Below are positions 7,738-15,553 of a stretch of DNA of 64,000 nucleotides, piece after piece. Each line of letters starts with the position of its first letter. Within the stretch, counting starts at the first letter, position 1. Origin of the DNA: Kribbella caucasensis (lineage in GTDB: Bacteria > Actinomycetota > Actinomycetes > Propionibacteriales > Kribbellaceae); assembly GCF_004361855.1 (NCBI RefSeq), contig NZ_SNWQ01000011.1, forward strand, positions 124,001-188,000, read 5' to 3'. Below the pieces are notes generated by a model. The model searched no databases. It had not been told where the DNA came from and worked only from the letters and a program-made list of their open reading frames with translations. Position numbers and translations under genes: made by a program.

Positions 7738-8454
7738 ATGGCACGTATCGATGGACGTAATCCTGATCAGCTCAGGCCGGTGACTCTGACGCGGAAGTGG
7801 CTCGACCATGCGGAAGGGTCGGTGCTGGTCGAGTTCGGCCGGACCCGGGTGCTGTGTGCGGCCAGTGTCACCGAAGGCGTGCCGCGCTGGCGGAAGGGGT
7901 CCGGCCTCGGCTGGGTGAGCGCGGAGTACGCGATGCTGCCGCGGTCCACCAACACGCGCTCGGACCGTGAGTCGGTGAAGGGCCGGATCGGTGGCCGGAC
8001 GCACGAGATCTCCCGGCTGATCGGCCGCTCGCTGCGCGCGGTGATCGACTACAAGGCGCTCGGCGAGAACACCATCCTGCTCGACTGCGACGTGCTCCAG
8101 GCCGACGGCGGCACCCGGACCGCGGCGATCACCGGCGCGTACGTCGCGCTCGTGGACGCCGTGTCCTACCTGCGCGGCCAGAAGGCGCTGAAAGGCGAAC
8201 CGCTGACCGGTTCGGTCTCCGCGGTGTCGGTCGGGATCGTTGACGGCACCCCGATGCTCGACCTCTGCTACGAGGAGGACGTCCGGGCCGAGACCGACAT
8301 GAACCTGGTGCTGACCGGCGACGGGAAGTTCATCGAGGTCCAGGGCACCGCCGAGGGCGCGCCGTTCGACCGGGCCGAGCTGGACGGCCTGCTCGAGCTC
8401 GGCATCGCCGGCTGCGCGGAACTGTCGAAGCTGCAGCAGGAAGCACTGGCATGA
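7738..8454 (+). CDS. rph: Ribonuclease PH
   Basis: A phosphorolytic 3'-exoribonuclease that trims tRNA 3' ends; 238 residues, the normal length. Conserved features include the N-terminal RIDGRNPDQLRPV, the phosphate-binding arginines around RSTNTRSDRESVKGRIGGRTHEISRLIGRSLRA and the catalytic acidic stretch TILLDCDVLQADGGTRTAAI (cited in part). I start at ATG 7738, since the upstream in-frame GTG at 7699 lies in the GDSL gene. The rdgB start overlaps its stop (ATGA), as in Rv1340-Rv1341. Confidence 0.94.
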   Translation: MARIDGRNPDQLRPVTLTRKWLDHAEGSVLVEFGRTRVLCAASVTEGVPRWRKGSGLGWVSAEYAMLPRSTNTRSDRESVKGRIGGRTHEISRLIGRSLRAVIDYKALGENTILLDCDVLQADGGTRTAAITGAYVALVDAVSYLRGQKALKGEPLTGSVSAVSVGIVDGTPMLDLCYEEDVRAETDMNLVLTGDGKFIEVQGTAEGAPFDRAELDGLLELGIAGCAELSKLQQEALA

Positions 8455-9059
8455 GCAAGGTGCTGCTTGCCTCGAACAACAAGAAGAAGCTCGAGGAGCT
8501 CCGCCGGATCCTGACCCCGATCGTGCCCGGCATCGAGGTGCTCGGCCTGGCCGACGTCGCGCCGTACGACGAACCGCCCGAGACCGAGCCGACCTTCGAG
8601 GGCAATGCGTTGCTCAAGGCAAGGGCCGCTGTGGCCGCGACCGGGCTGCCGTCGATCGCGGACGACAGCGGGATCTGCGTCGACGCGCTGAACGGTATGC
8701 CGGGTGTGCTGTCCGCCCGCTGGGCCGGCCCGGCGAAGGACAACCACGCGAACAACCTGCTGCTGCTCGGCCAGTTGGAGGACGTGCCGGACGAGCGTCG
8801 CGGTGCTGCCTTCGTCGCCGCGGTCGCCTTCTGCCGGCCTGATGCCGAGGACGAGCTGGTCCGCGGTGAGATGCGCGGCTCGGTCATCCGCGAGCTGCGC
8901 GGCACCGGCGGATTCGGGTACGACGTGCTGTTCGTGGCCGACGGCTACGACCGGACCACGGCCGAGCTGTCGATCGAGGAGAAGGACGCGATCAGCCACC
9001 GGGGCAAGTCGTTGCGGGCGATCGCCCCGATCGTCGCGAAGGCGTTGGGAGCGGCCTGA
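8451..9059 (+). CDS. rdgB: XTP/dITP pyrophosphatase
   Basis: A HAM1-family house-cleaning NTPase that hydrolyses dITP, XTP and similar purine nucleotides; 202 residues. Signatures are SNNKKKLEELRRIL at the N-terminus, IADDSGICVDAL with the metal-binding Asp pair, GGFGYDVLF and the C-terminal ISHRGKSLRA. The ATG overlaps the rph stop. The next gene begins within its stop codon (TGATG), so rph, rdgB and the ASCH gene are likely one operon. Confidence 0.93.
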   Translation: MSKVLLASNNKKKLEELRRILTPIVPGIEVLGLADVAPYDEPPETEPTFEGNALLKARAAVAATGLPSIADDSGICVDALNGMPGVLSARWAGPAKDNHANNLLLLGQLEDVPDERRGAAFVAAVAFCRPDAEDELVRGEMRGSVIRELRGTGGFGYDVLFVADGYDRTTAELSIEEKDAISHRGKSLRAIAPIVAKALGAA

Positions 9060-9646
9060 TGTTGTTCGCCGGAAGTGATACGCAGGGAGTGGCCGAGGGC
9101 AAGATCACGGTCGCCTACCGGCGCTGGGCCGAGCCGCGGGTGGTGGCCGGGAGGATCTACCGGACCAACGCCGGCCGGATCGAGATCGAGAGCATCAAAG
9201 AGGTCAACCCGGACCTGATCGCCGACAACGACGCCGACCTGGACCGCGCGGACCGGAGCAACGCCAAGGACGTCCGCCGCCGGCTCCGCGGGGACGAGTC
9301 GCTGCCGACGTTCCTGATCCGCTTCCACCTGGTCGAAGGCCCGGATCCGCGCGAGGAGCTCGCGTCGAGCGCCGAGCTGACTCTCGCCGACCTCGAGGAA
9401 CTGCAGGAGAAGCTCGCCCGGCTGGACGAGTTCGGCAGACAGGGGCCATGGACCGACCAGACCCTGAAGTTGATCCAGGCACACCCAGGTGTGAGGGCCG
9501 CCGATCTCGCTGCCCAACTCGAACGCGACACGGCCGGCTTCAAGATCGACGTACGGAAGCTGAAGAACCTCGGTCTCACCCACAGCCTGGAGATCGGCTA
9601 CGAGCTCAGCCCGCGCGGAGCGGCGTACCTGCACTCGGTGAGCTAA
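9059..9646 (+). CDS. ASCH-domain protein with a helix-turn-helix-like C-terminus
   Basis: A 195-residue protein. The N-terminal half (VTVAYRRWAEPRV, RIYRTNAGRIEIESI) matches the beta-barrel ASCH/PUA-like domain, which is thought to bind RNA or modified bases. The C-terminal half (about 125-195) is helical with a winged-helix look (HPGVRAADLAAQLERDTAGFK, then a DVRKLKNLGL turn). Its start codon overlaps the rdgB stop by one base. The pairing with RNase PH and RdgB hints at nucleic-acid housekeeping. No precise function is known. Confidence 0.75.
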   Translation: MLFAGSDTQGVAEGKITVAYRRWAEPRVVAGRIYRTNAGRIEIESIKEVNPDLIADNDADLDRADRSNAKDVRRRLRGDESLPTFLIRFHLVEGPDPREELASSAELTLADLEELQEKLARLDEFGRQGPWTDQTLKLIQAHPGVRAADLAAQLERDTAGFKIDVRKLKNLGLTHSLEIGYELSPRGAAYLHSVS

Positions 9647-9657
9647 CGGGGCAAGAG

Positions 9658-10251
9658 CTAGAGGGGCAGGCCCGCCTGTAGATGGGCGAAGGCGCGGTCG
9701 ATCTGCTTGAGGTAGTCCTGCATCCGGTTCGGTCCGGTCCTCGGCCATGCCGCCATCACGACGCCGACGACCGCGCCGGCCCAGGTGCGGACCTCGAAGT
9801 CGTCCGGCGATCGGCCGACGCGTTCCGCGGCCAGCATCGCCAGCAGGTCGATCCCGGCGTACAGCTGATCCATCATCTTGGCCCGCAGCTCGGGGGCGTT
9901 GAGCACCAGCCGCTGACGTTCGCTCTCCAGCCGCCACTCGTCCTCGGTCAGGGCGGCGAGGCTGTCGGTCAGGGTCGCGCGCAAGGCCTCGGTCGGCGAC
10001 AGCTCGGCCGGCTGGGCCCGGAAGAGGTCCATCATCACCGGGTCCATCCGGTCGAACAGCACGGTGTCTTCCTTGGTCGGGAAGTACCGGAAGAAGGTGG
10101 CCGGCGACACGTCCGCCGCGGCGGCGATCTGCTGGACGGTCGTCTCGGTGTAGCCCTGCCGGCTGAACAGCCGCAGTGCGTGCTCCTGGATGGCCGCCCG
10201 GGTCTGAGCCTTCTTGCGTTCGCGCAGCCCGGGTGTCTTCTCCGTCGTCAT
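9658..10251 (-). CDS. TetR-family repressor of the adjacent MFS exporter
   Basis: A 197-residue TetR regulator. The N-terminal helix-turn-helix is clear (AAIQEHALRLFSRQGY, then TTVQQIAAAADVSPATFFRYF). The C-terminal ligand domain resembles the type found with drug exporters. The ATG at 10251 overlaps the MFS stop (ATGA on this strand), so exporter and repressor are co-transcribed with the exporter first. The tandem operator at 11805-11838 in front of the exporter is the likely autoregulatory target. Confidence 0.9.
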   Translation of the reverse strand: MTTEKTPGLRERKKAQTRAAIQEHALRLFSRQGYTETTVQQIAAAADVSPATFFRYFPTKEDTVLFDRMDPVMMDLFRAQPAELSPTEALRATLTDSLAALTEDEWRLESERQRLVLNAPELRAKMMDQLYAGIDLLAMLAAERVGRSPDDFEVRTWAGAVVGVVMAAWPRTGPNRMQDYLKQIDRAFAHLQAGLPL

Positions 10252-11792
10252 GACCCGATTGTGGCAACTTCTTCTCGGCCGTTGTCGGTCGGCGCAACCG
10301 TGGCGTCCTTTGGCCTGCGGGGGAGGAAGAGGATTGCCACTGTGAGGCCGAGGAGGGCTACGCCGGCTGACGTCCACAAGGTCGCAGCCATGCCGTTGAC
10401 GAAGGCGCTGCGGGCGGACTCGGCCAGTGCGGGCGAGTTCGTCTGGGCCGCGATCGCCACGGCACCCGACGCGCTGTCCCTGGCCGCGTTCGCGACGGCC
10501 GGTGGCAGTCCGGAAACGTCCAGATTGCCTCGGTACGTCGAGTTGAGCACCGTGCCGAGGATCGCGACGCCGATCGTGCCGCCGACCTGGCGCAACGCCT
10601 GGATCAGGCCCGAACCGGAGCCGCTGCGCTCCACGGTCAGGGCGCCGATGGCCAGATCCATCACCGGCGGCAGGGTGAACCCGATGCTGAGCCCGACCAG
10701 GCTGACCCACACCGCCACGAACCCGTAGCCGTCGCCGGCATCGGTGAACGCGCCGATCGTGAGTCCGGCCAGCATCAGGACGAATCCGGCCGCCACCGTC
10801 ACCCGTACCCCGGCCACCTGGACGAGCCGTTCGGCCACCTTCGCCCCGACCAGCAGGCCACCGATGATCGGCAGCAACCGGAGGCCGGTGACCAGCGCGT
10901 CGGCACCCTGGACCGCCTGGAACAACTGCGGCAGCACGAACAGCAGCCCCATCAACGCGAAGGACGCGAGGGTCGCGACTACGGTGCCCCAAGTGAACCT
11001 GGCCGACCGGAACAGTGCGAGGTCGACCAGCGCGTCCGTCGTACGGGCCTGCCAGAGTACGAACAAGGCGAGCACCGCAGCGCCACCGAAGATGCTGGTC
11101 AGCGTCAGCGCATCACCCCAGTCGCGCTCGCCGGCCGCCACGAATCCGTAGGTGAGCGCGACCAGGCCGGCCCCGGACATCACGATCCCCGGTCCGTCGA
11201 TCCGCCCGGATCGGTGTCCCCGGGTCGCCGGAATCAGTACGGCCACCGCGACGGCCCCGATCAGCACCAGCGGCACGTTGATCAGGAAGACCGAGCCCCA
11301 CCGGTAGTGGTCGAGCAGCCAGCCGCCGAGCACCGGCCCCAACGGGATGCCGAGCGAGTTGGCCATCACCCAGATGGTCATCGCACGGGCCCGCTCGCCA
11401 GGGGCGAACAGCACGTTCAGCAGCGACATGGACAGTGGGATCAGGAAAGCCGCCCCGACGCCGAGTGCCGCGCGGGCGGCGATCAGCTGACCGGGCGTCG
11501 AGGCGAAGGCGCAGGCCGCGGAGGCGGCTCCGAAGGTGATGAGAGCGCCGAGCAGCAACCACTTTTGCCCGAATCGGTCCCCGAGCAGACCGGCCGGGAG
11601 CAGCAGCGCCGCGAGTACCAGCGTGTAGGCGTTCGCGAACCACTGCAGCTGACTGGTCGACGCGCCGAGATCAGTGGCCAGGGTCGGCAGCGCGACATTG
11701 AGCACCGTGAGGTCGAGGCCGACGACGATGAGGCTGACGGACATCGCGCCGAGCGCCCACCAGCGGCGCGGATCGAGGGTGGTGGAGGCCAT
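10248..11792 (-). CDS. MFS multidrug exporter, 14-helix DHA2 type
   Basis: A proton-coupled drug exporter of 514 residues, the EmrB/QacA size. It has the N-terminal motif D1 region LIVVGLDLTVLNVALPTLA, motif A GLLGDRFGQKWLL after helix 2 and motif C-like glycines in LGIPLGPVLGGWLL. The start (ATG 11792) is followed downstream by tetR in a 4-bp overlap. Expression is probably repressed by that TetR at the operator 13 nt upstream of the ATG. Substrates cannot be predicted. Confidence 0.91.
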   Translation of the reverse strand: MASTTLDPRRWWALGAMSVSLIVVGLDLTVLNVALPTLATDLGASTSQLQWFANAYTLVLAALLLPAGLLGDRFGQKWLLLGALITFGAASAACAFASTPGQLIAARAALGVGAAFLIPLSMSLLNVLFAPGERARAMTIWVMANSLGIPLGPVLGGWLLDHYRWGSVFLINVPLVLIGAVAVAVLIPATRGHRSGRIDGPGIVMSGAGLVALTYGFVAAGERDWGDALTLTSIFGGAAVLALFVLWQARTTDALVDLALFRSARFTWGTVVATLASFALMGLLFVLPQLFQAVQGADALVTGLRLLPIIGGLLVGAKVAERLVQVAGVRVTVAAGFVLMLAGLTIGAFTDAGDGYGFVAVWVSLVGLSIGFTLPPVMDLAIGALTVERSGSGSGLIQALRQVGGTIGVAILGTVLNSTYRGNLDVSGLPPAVANAARDSASGAVAIAAQTNSPALAESARSAFVNGMAATLWTSAGVALLGLTVAILFLPRRPKDATVAPTDNGREEVATIGS

Positions 11793-11804
11793 GACGAACC
11801 CTTT

Positions 11805-11838
11805 CTGAGAGTTACTCTGAATTGAGAGTAACTCTCAG
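11805..11838 (-). promoter_or_regulatory. Tandem TetR operator in front of the MFS-tetR operon
   Basis: Two 14-nt arms, CTGAGAGTTACTCT (11805-11818) and AGAGTAACTCTCAG (11825-11838), are exact reverse complements with a 6-nt spacer. Each arm also contains its own palindrome AGAGTnACTCT, so two half-overlapping operators are centred 17 bp apart (11813 and 11830). This fits cooperative binding of two TetR dimers. It sits immediately upstream of the exporter start. Confidence 0.8.
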
Positions 11839-11867
11839 AATTTAGGTCGACAAGCCCGAGGTCTGGA

Positions 11868-12821
11868 TCAGGGGAAGCGGGAGGCGAGGGCGACCGCGGC
11901 GCCGGCGGCGGCCAGGCTGAGGACCATGGCGAAACCGGCGAAGCGGGCGGTGATCTCCTTGTCGACGGTGTCGTAGCCGACCGAGGAACCGATGTTCTCG
12001 TACACCTCTTTGATCTCATCGGCCGACTCCGCCGTATACGACTGACCACCGGTGATCTCCGCGACCGCCTTCAAATCCGCCCGATCCGGCGGCACCCGCT
12101 GCCGGATCCCATCCATCTCGATGAACCCCGAATCAGTACCGAACGCCACCGTGTACACCGGCACCTCCTTCTCCTTGGCCGCCTGCGCCCCCTCCTGCGC
12201 GGTCCGGCCGACGGTGCGCTTACCGTCCGACATCAGTACGACCCGAGCCGGCGCGGGCTCGTCCGGGTGCTCCGGGTCCGGTGGCACCTGGGTCAACGCC
12301 TGCAGCGAGGTGAAGATCGCCTCACCGGTCGCCGTCGACTCCGCCAACTCCAACCCATCGATCGACCGCAACACCGTCGCCCGATCAATCGTCGGCGGCA
12401 CCACAATGCTCGCCGTCCCCGCGAACGACACCAACGAAATGTTGAACTTCGCCGGCAAACTCGTCACGAACCGCTTCGCCGCGACCTTCACCGCCTCCAA
12501 CCGGTTCGGATCCACATCCGTGGCCATCATCGACAACGACACATCGATCGTCACCACAATCGTGGCCCGCTCCCGCGGCACCTTCACCTCATCCTTCGGC
12601 TGCGCGAACGCCAGCACACACGAGCCGATCGCGAACAAGGCCAGTACGACGGCCACGTGCCGCCGCCACTGCGGCCGCCGGGGCGCCACCCGGTCCAGCA
12701 AGGCGATGTTGGTGAACCGCAGCGCGTACTGTGCGCGCCGTCGCTGCAGCACCAGGTAGAGCGCCGCGATCGCCGGTATCAGCAGCAGCAGCCAGAGCCG
12801 TCCAGGGGCCATGAACTCCAC
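11868..12821 (-). CDS. VWA-domain membrane protein, BatA-like
   Basis: A 317-residue (GTG 12821) or 314-residue (ATG 12812) protein. An N-terminal BatA-type helix (LWLLLLIPAIAALYLVL) and a second helix near residue 60 flank an extracytoplasmic von Willebrand A domain with an intact MIDAS: DVSLSM, the Thr of ESTATGE and Asp of LMSDGKRT. A third helix closes the C-terminus. Proteins of this type act with MoxR ATPases in chaperone-like assembly; none is adjacent here. The start lies one nucleotide after the 3' end of tRNA-Leu on the same strand, so the mRNA may arise by tRNA processing. Confidence 0.87.
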   Translation of the reverse strand: MEFMAPGRLWLLLLIPAIAALYLVLQRRRAQYALRFTNIALLDRVAPRRPQWRRHVAVVLALFAIGSCVLAFAQPKDEVKVPRERATIVVTIDVSLSMMATDVDPNRLEAVKVAAKRFVTSLPAKFNISLVSFAGTASIVVPPTIDRATVLRSIDGLELAESTATGEAIFTSLQALTQVPPDPEHPDEPAPARVVLMSDGKRTVGRTAQEGAQAAKEKEVPVYTVAFGTDSGFIEMDGIRQRVPPDRADLKAVAEITGGQSYTAESADEIKEVYENIGSSVGYDTVDKEITARFAGFAMVLSLAAAGAAVALASRFP

Positions 12822-12822
12822 G

Positions 12823-12903
12823 TGCCAGAGGAGGGACTCGAACCCTCACACCCGAAGGCACCGGCACCTAAAGCCGGCGTGTCTGCCATTCCACCACTCT
12901 GGC
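12823..12903 (-). tRNA. tRNA-Leu, anticodon UAG
   Basis: An 81-nt class II tRNA. The acceptor GCCAGAG (12903-12897) pairs with CTCTGGC (12830-12824), discriminator A at 12823. The anticodon arm is CCGGC-TTTAGGT-GCCGG, giving anticodon TAG, and the T arm carries GGTTCGAGTCC. The variable arm (GTGCCTTCGGGTGT region) is of the leucine class II type. No CCA is encoded; the VWA gene starts almost at once. Confidence 0.93.
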
Positions 12904-12906
12904 CAG

Positions 12907-12936
12907 GTGGCCTGCTCCAGCTCAGGAGCAGGCCAC
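12907..12936 (-). terminator. Hairpin between the binding-protein/VWA gene and tRNA-Leu
   Basis: A perfect 12-bp stem, GTGGCCTGCTCC with GGAGCAGGCCAC, and a 6-nt loop. It lies 30 nt after the stop of the gene at 12966 and just before the tRNA. There is no U tract, which is common for actinobacterial terminators. Confidence 0.6.
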
Positions 12937-12965
12937 TCCGCGCTCCATCTTAGGAGCAAGCGACG

Positions 12966-14627
12966 TCAGCGGCCCTGGAGGGCGTTGATGAAGACCTCCT
13001 GGAGATCAGCAGGGTTCCGGGCGACGTAGCTGCGTCCGCCGGTGGCCTGAGCCAGCCGGGCGAGTTCCGCGGAGCTTGCCTCCGGGCCGATACCGAGCGC
13101 GATGATGCGGACCGGACGGGCCGGATCGCGCAGTGCCTCCAGCGCGCGGACCGCCTGGTCGAGCGACATGCTGCCCGGGTCGTCCTGGTTGCCCTGGCCG
13201 TCGGTGAACAGCATCACGGTGTTCACAGCGGTCGGGTCGTAGCTGTCCCGGACCGTGCGGACCGCGGCGATGGCCGTGTCGTACAGACCGGTTCCGCCGC
13301 CGATCTTCGCCTGCGTTCCGCGCAGCGAGCTGACCAGATCCTTGCGCTGCGACGTGCTCAGCTTCCGGATCGGGACCAGCGACCGCCAGTCCGCCGTACC
13401 GTTCAGTTGCTGCGAGTAGATCCACAGACCGATCGCGGAGGTGTCCGGGAACAGCTTGAGACCGTTTTCGGCGGCTTCCAGCGTGAGCTGCATCCGGGTC
13501 TTGGTGCTACCCGGGACCTTCTCGTTCATCGAGCCGGACACGTCGAGGACGGCCAGCGAGTGCGCCGACAGCGACAGCGTCGCCCAGCTCTGCAGACCCT
13601 TGTCGACGGCACTGCCGGTCGGCTTGGTCAGCTGGGTGATGTCACCGACCCCACGGCCGCCGCCGAGCGCGCTGACCAGGTGGTCCCGGAACCCGGCGTC
13701 CTCGCGGGACTGGGAGCCGGCGTCGCCGAGCATCTCTTGCGCGAGCGCCTTGCCGGCCTCGGTGACGGCCTCGGTGTTCGACCGGCCGGTGACCACCATC
13801 GGGTAGTCCAGCAGCAGCGTCCCGGTGTCCGGCACGATCGCCTTCAGCTGGGCCTCCGGGTGCTCGTCCTGGTACTTGACGAAGCTCTGCTCCGAGACCG
13901 GCACGACGACGTTGCTGCTCTCCGCGGCCGCCTTGCTGAGCGGGCCGTCGGCCTCGGTGTACTGCTTGGCCATCGAGCCGAGCCGCTGGGCCAGCGGCAC
14001 CAGAACGCCTGCGACCTGGGTGTTCGAGGCGGACGTCTTGGCCCGCTCGGCCTGGATCGCGAGCAGCGCGAGGGCGCCCTCGGACTGGTTCAGCGGGTCG
14101 AGCAGGGCCGGCTGGGCGCCGGCGAAGGAGGCCAGCCACGACGAGGTGTTCGCGAAGTTCTCGGACCGGCCGACCAGTACCAGCGGTGAGGTCGCGACGG
14201 ACGGCACCGCGACGGACGGGATCGACTGGCCGTCGTCGGCCTTGGCCACCCAGATCGACGAGTCCGGCACCCACAGGTCGGGCCGGGTGTCGCTGCCACT
14301 GGCGACGTCCTGGGCGACCTTCGCCGACGACGCGCCGGTGATGGTGAACTGCAGGCACGGCACACCGTCGTTGCCGCCCTTCGCGGCCAGCGACTTCGCC
14401 GCCGACTCCAGCTGCGGTTGCAACTCTGGTGCGGTGCTGAGCTGGATCTGGGTCGGGTCGTCACACGACCCGCCACCACCCAGCAGGCCGTCGGCTCCAT
14501 TTCCCGATCCGATCGAACGGATCACGAACACGGCGCCCAACGAGAGCACCAAGAGGCCGACCGCCGTCAGGTACACCGGACGACGGTTGCTGTTACTTCG
14601 CGTTACCGCAGAGGAATGTTTTCCCAT
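12966..14627 (-). CDS. Extracellular substrate-binding domain fused to a VWA domain
   Basis: A 553-residue anchored exoprotein. One transmembrane helix (about 17-37) is followed by a bacterial extracellular solute-binding domain (about 50-330, with DLWVPDSSIW and LLLDYPMVVTG typical of the SBP_11-like type). A von Willebrand A domain follows (about 355-553) with an intact MIDAS: DVSGSM, Thr in GGTGLYDT and Asp in FTDGQGN. The ATG at 14627 has a GGAGGGAGGG ribosome binding site. The role is unknown; metal-dependent adhesion or substrate capture at the cell surface is an inference. Confidence 0.85.
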   Translation of the reverse strand: MGKHSSAVTRSNSNRRPVYLTAVGLLVLSLGAVFVIRSIGSGNGADGLLGGGGSCDDPTQIQLSTAPELQPQLESAAKSLAAKGGNDGVPCLQFTITGASSAKVAQDVASGSDTRPDLWVPDSSIWVAKADDGQSIPSVAVPSVATSPLVLVGRSENFANTSSWLASFAGAQPALLDPLNQSEGALALLAIQAERAKTSASNTQVAGVLVPLAQRLGSMAKQYTEADGPLSKAAAESSNVVVPVSEQSFVKYQDEHPEAQLKAIVPDTGTLLLDYPMVVTGRSNTEAVTEAGKALAQEMLGDAGSQSREDAGFRDHLVSALGGGRGVGDITQLTKPTGSAVDKGLQSWATLSLSAHSLAVLDVSGSMNEKVPGSTKTRMQLTLEAAENGLKLFPDTSAIGLWIYSQQLNGTADWRSLVPIRKLSTSQRKDLVSSLRGTQAKIGGGTGLYDTAIAAVRTVRDSYDPTAVNTVMLFTDGQGNQDDPGSMSLDQAVRALEALRDPARPVRIIALGIGPEASSAELARLAQATGGRSYVARNPADLQEVFINALQGR

Positions 14628-14669
14628 CGCGGCAGGTCCCTCCCTCCCAGAGGCAGACTGCGCGCGCAG

Positions 14670-14698
14670 ATTACCCGGTTTGCACTGGTCAGAGCCAA
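14670..14698 (-). promoter_or_regulatory. Candidate housekeeping promoter for the binding-protein/VWA gene
   Basis: On the reverse strand, TTGGCT (14698-14693) and GGTAAT (14675-14670) are separated by 17 bp, 43 nt upstream of the start codon. This is a match by eye only. Confidence 0.4.
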
Positions 14699-14810
14699 GG
14701 TTGCCGGAACTCTTGACAGTGCTGGGACCAGCTTGCAATTGAACGCTGGATGGGTATGCAGTACCGCTCATCCCCGGCGACCTGGAAAAACTCACGGAGA
14801 GTAGTAAAGC

Positions 14811-14836
14811 CACTCCGATCCGGTGAGATCGGAGTG
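14811..14836 (-). terminator. Candidate terminator of the peroxiredoxin gene
   Basis: A 10-bp perfect stem (CACTCCGATC with GATCGGAGTG), loop CGGTGA, lying 76 nt after the bcp stop. On the reverse strand it is followed by GGCTTTACTACT, a weak T-rich tail. The remainder of the 285-base gap 14628-14912 holds the promoter above and no other gene. Confidence 0.5.
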
Positions 14837-14912
14837 TGGTCCAAATCACACTGACGGTTTGCTCAAACGACCGTTAGATGGACCGCGTCTCGTGAAACGG
14901 TCGAAGGCTGGG

Positions 14913-15380
14913 TCAGAGACCCAGGTCGCGCCGGAGTTTGGCTACGTGGCCGGTGGCCTTGACGTTGTACTGCGCGAGCGCGATCTTGCCGTCCGGGTCG
15001 ACGACGAAGGTGGACCGGATCACGCCGGTCACCAACTTGCCGTACATGGTCTTCTCCCCGAACGCGCCGTACGCCAACAGCACCTGCTTGTCCGGGTCGC
15101 TCAGCAGCGGGAAGGTGACGCCGTCGCGGTCGCGGAACTTCTGCAGCTTGGCCGGCTTGTCGGGGGAGATCCCGAGCACGGTGTACCCGTGGGCGGCGAG
15201 CGAGTCGAGCGAGTCGCGGAAGTCGCATGCCTGCTTGGTGCACCCGGGCGTCATCGCGGCCGGGTAGAAGTAGACGATCACGTTCTTCCCACGCAGTTCC
15301 TTCAGCGACACCTCGTTGCCGTCGGCGTCGGGCAGGGTGAACTCGGGGGCCTGGTCGCCGGCCGACAGACGCTCGGACAT
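14913..15380 (-). CDS. bcp: Thioredoxin-dependent thiol peroxidase (BCP/PrxQ)
   Basis: A peroxiredoxin of 155 residues that reduces peroxides in the cytoplasm. The peroxidatic cysteine is in the family motif MTPGCTKQACDFRD and the resolving cysteine follows five residues later, the atypical 2-Cys PrxQ arrangement. The ATG at 15380 is preceded by GGAGGG 8 nt upstream; the longer frame to 15416 is not supported by a ribosome binding site. It is divergent from the ATP-grasp gene, with a short palindrome (15473-15485) between them. Confidence 0.92.
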   Translation of the reverse strand: MSERLSAGDQAPEFTLPDADGNEVSLKELRGKNVIVYFYPAAMTPGCTKQACDFRDSLDSLAAHGYTVLGISPDKPAKLQKFRDRDGVTFPLLSDPDKQVLLAYGAFGEKTMYGKLVTGVIRSTFVVDPDGKIALAQYNVKATGHVAKLRRDLGL

Positions 15381-15472
15381 TGTTGTGTCCCTCCGGGATC
15401 GCTCGATGTCGGACATTCTGCCGTACGCCGGGTCCCGGTGCTGAGGTGACTCCTGGGGCGTGTGTTACGCGG

Positions 15473-15485
15473 AAGCGATTCGCTT
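15473..15485. repeat. Palindrome between bcp and the ATP-grasp operon
   Basis: AAGCGA and TCGCTT flank a single central T. It lies between divergent genes and could be an operator for either; no regulator is adjacent. Confidence 0.35.
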
Positions 15486-15553
15486 GTTACATGCAGGAAA
15501 ACTGATCGGCGTTCCGGGTGCGAGGTCGGCCGGGAGTGGGCGAAGATGCGCAG

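Noticed and set aside
14713..14741. A plus-strand promoter beginning with TTGACA at 14713
   Set aside because: No plus-strand gene follows; the flanking genes are both on the reverse strand.
12966..14849. A 627-codon version of the binding-protein/VWA gene starting at 14849
   Set aside because: The added N-terminus spans the promoter region and lacks a ribosome binding site; ATG 14627 has a strong one and starts just before the membrane helix.
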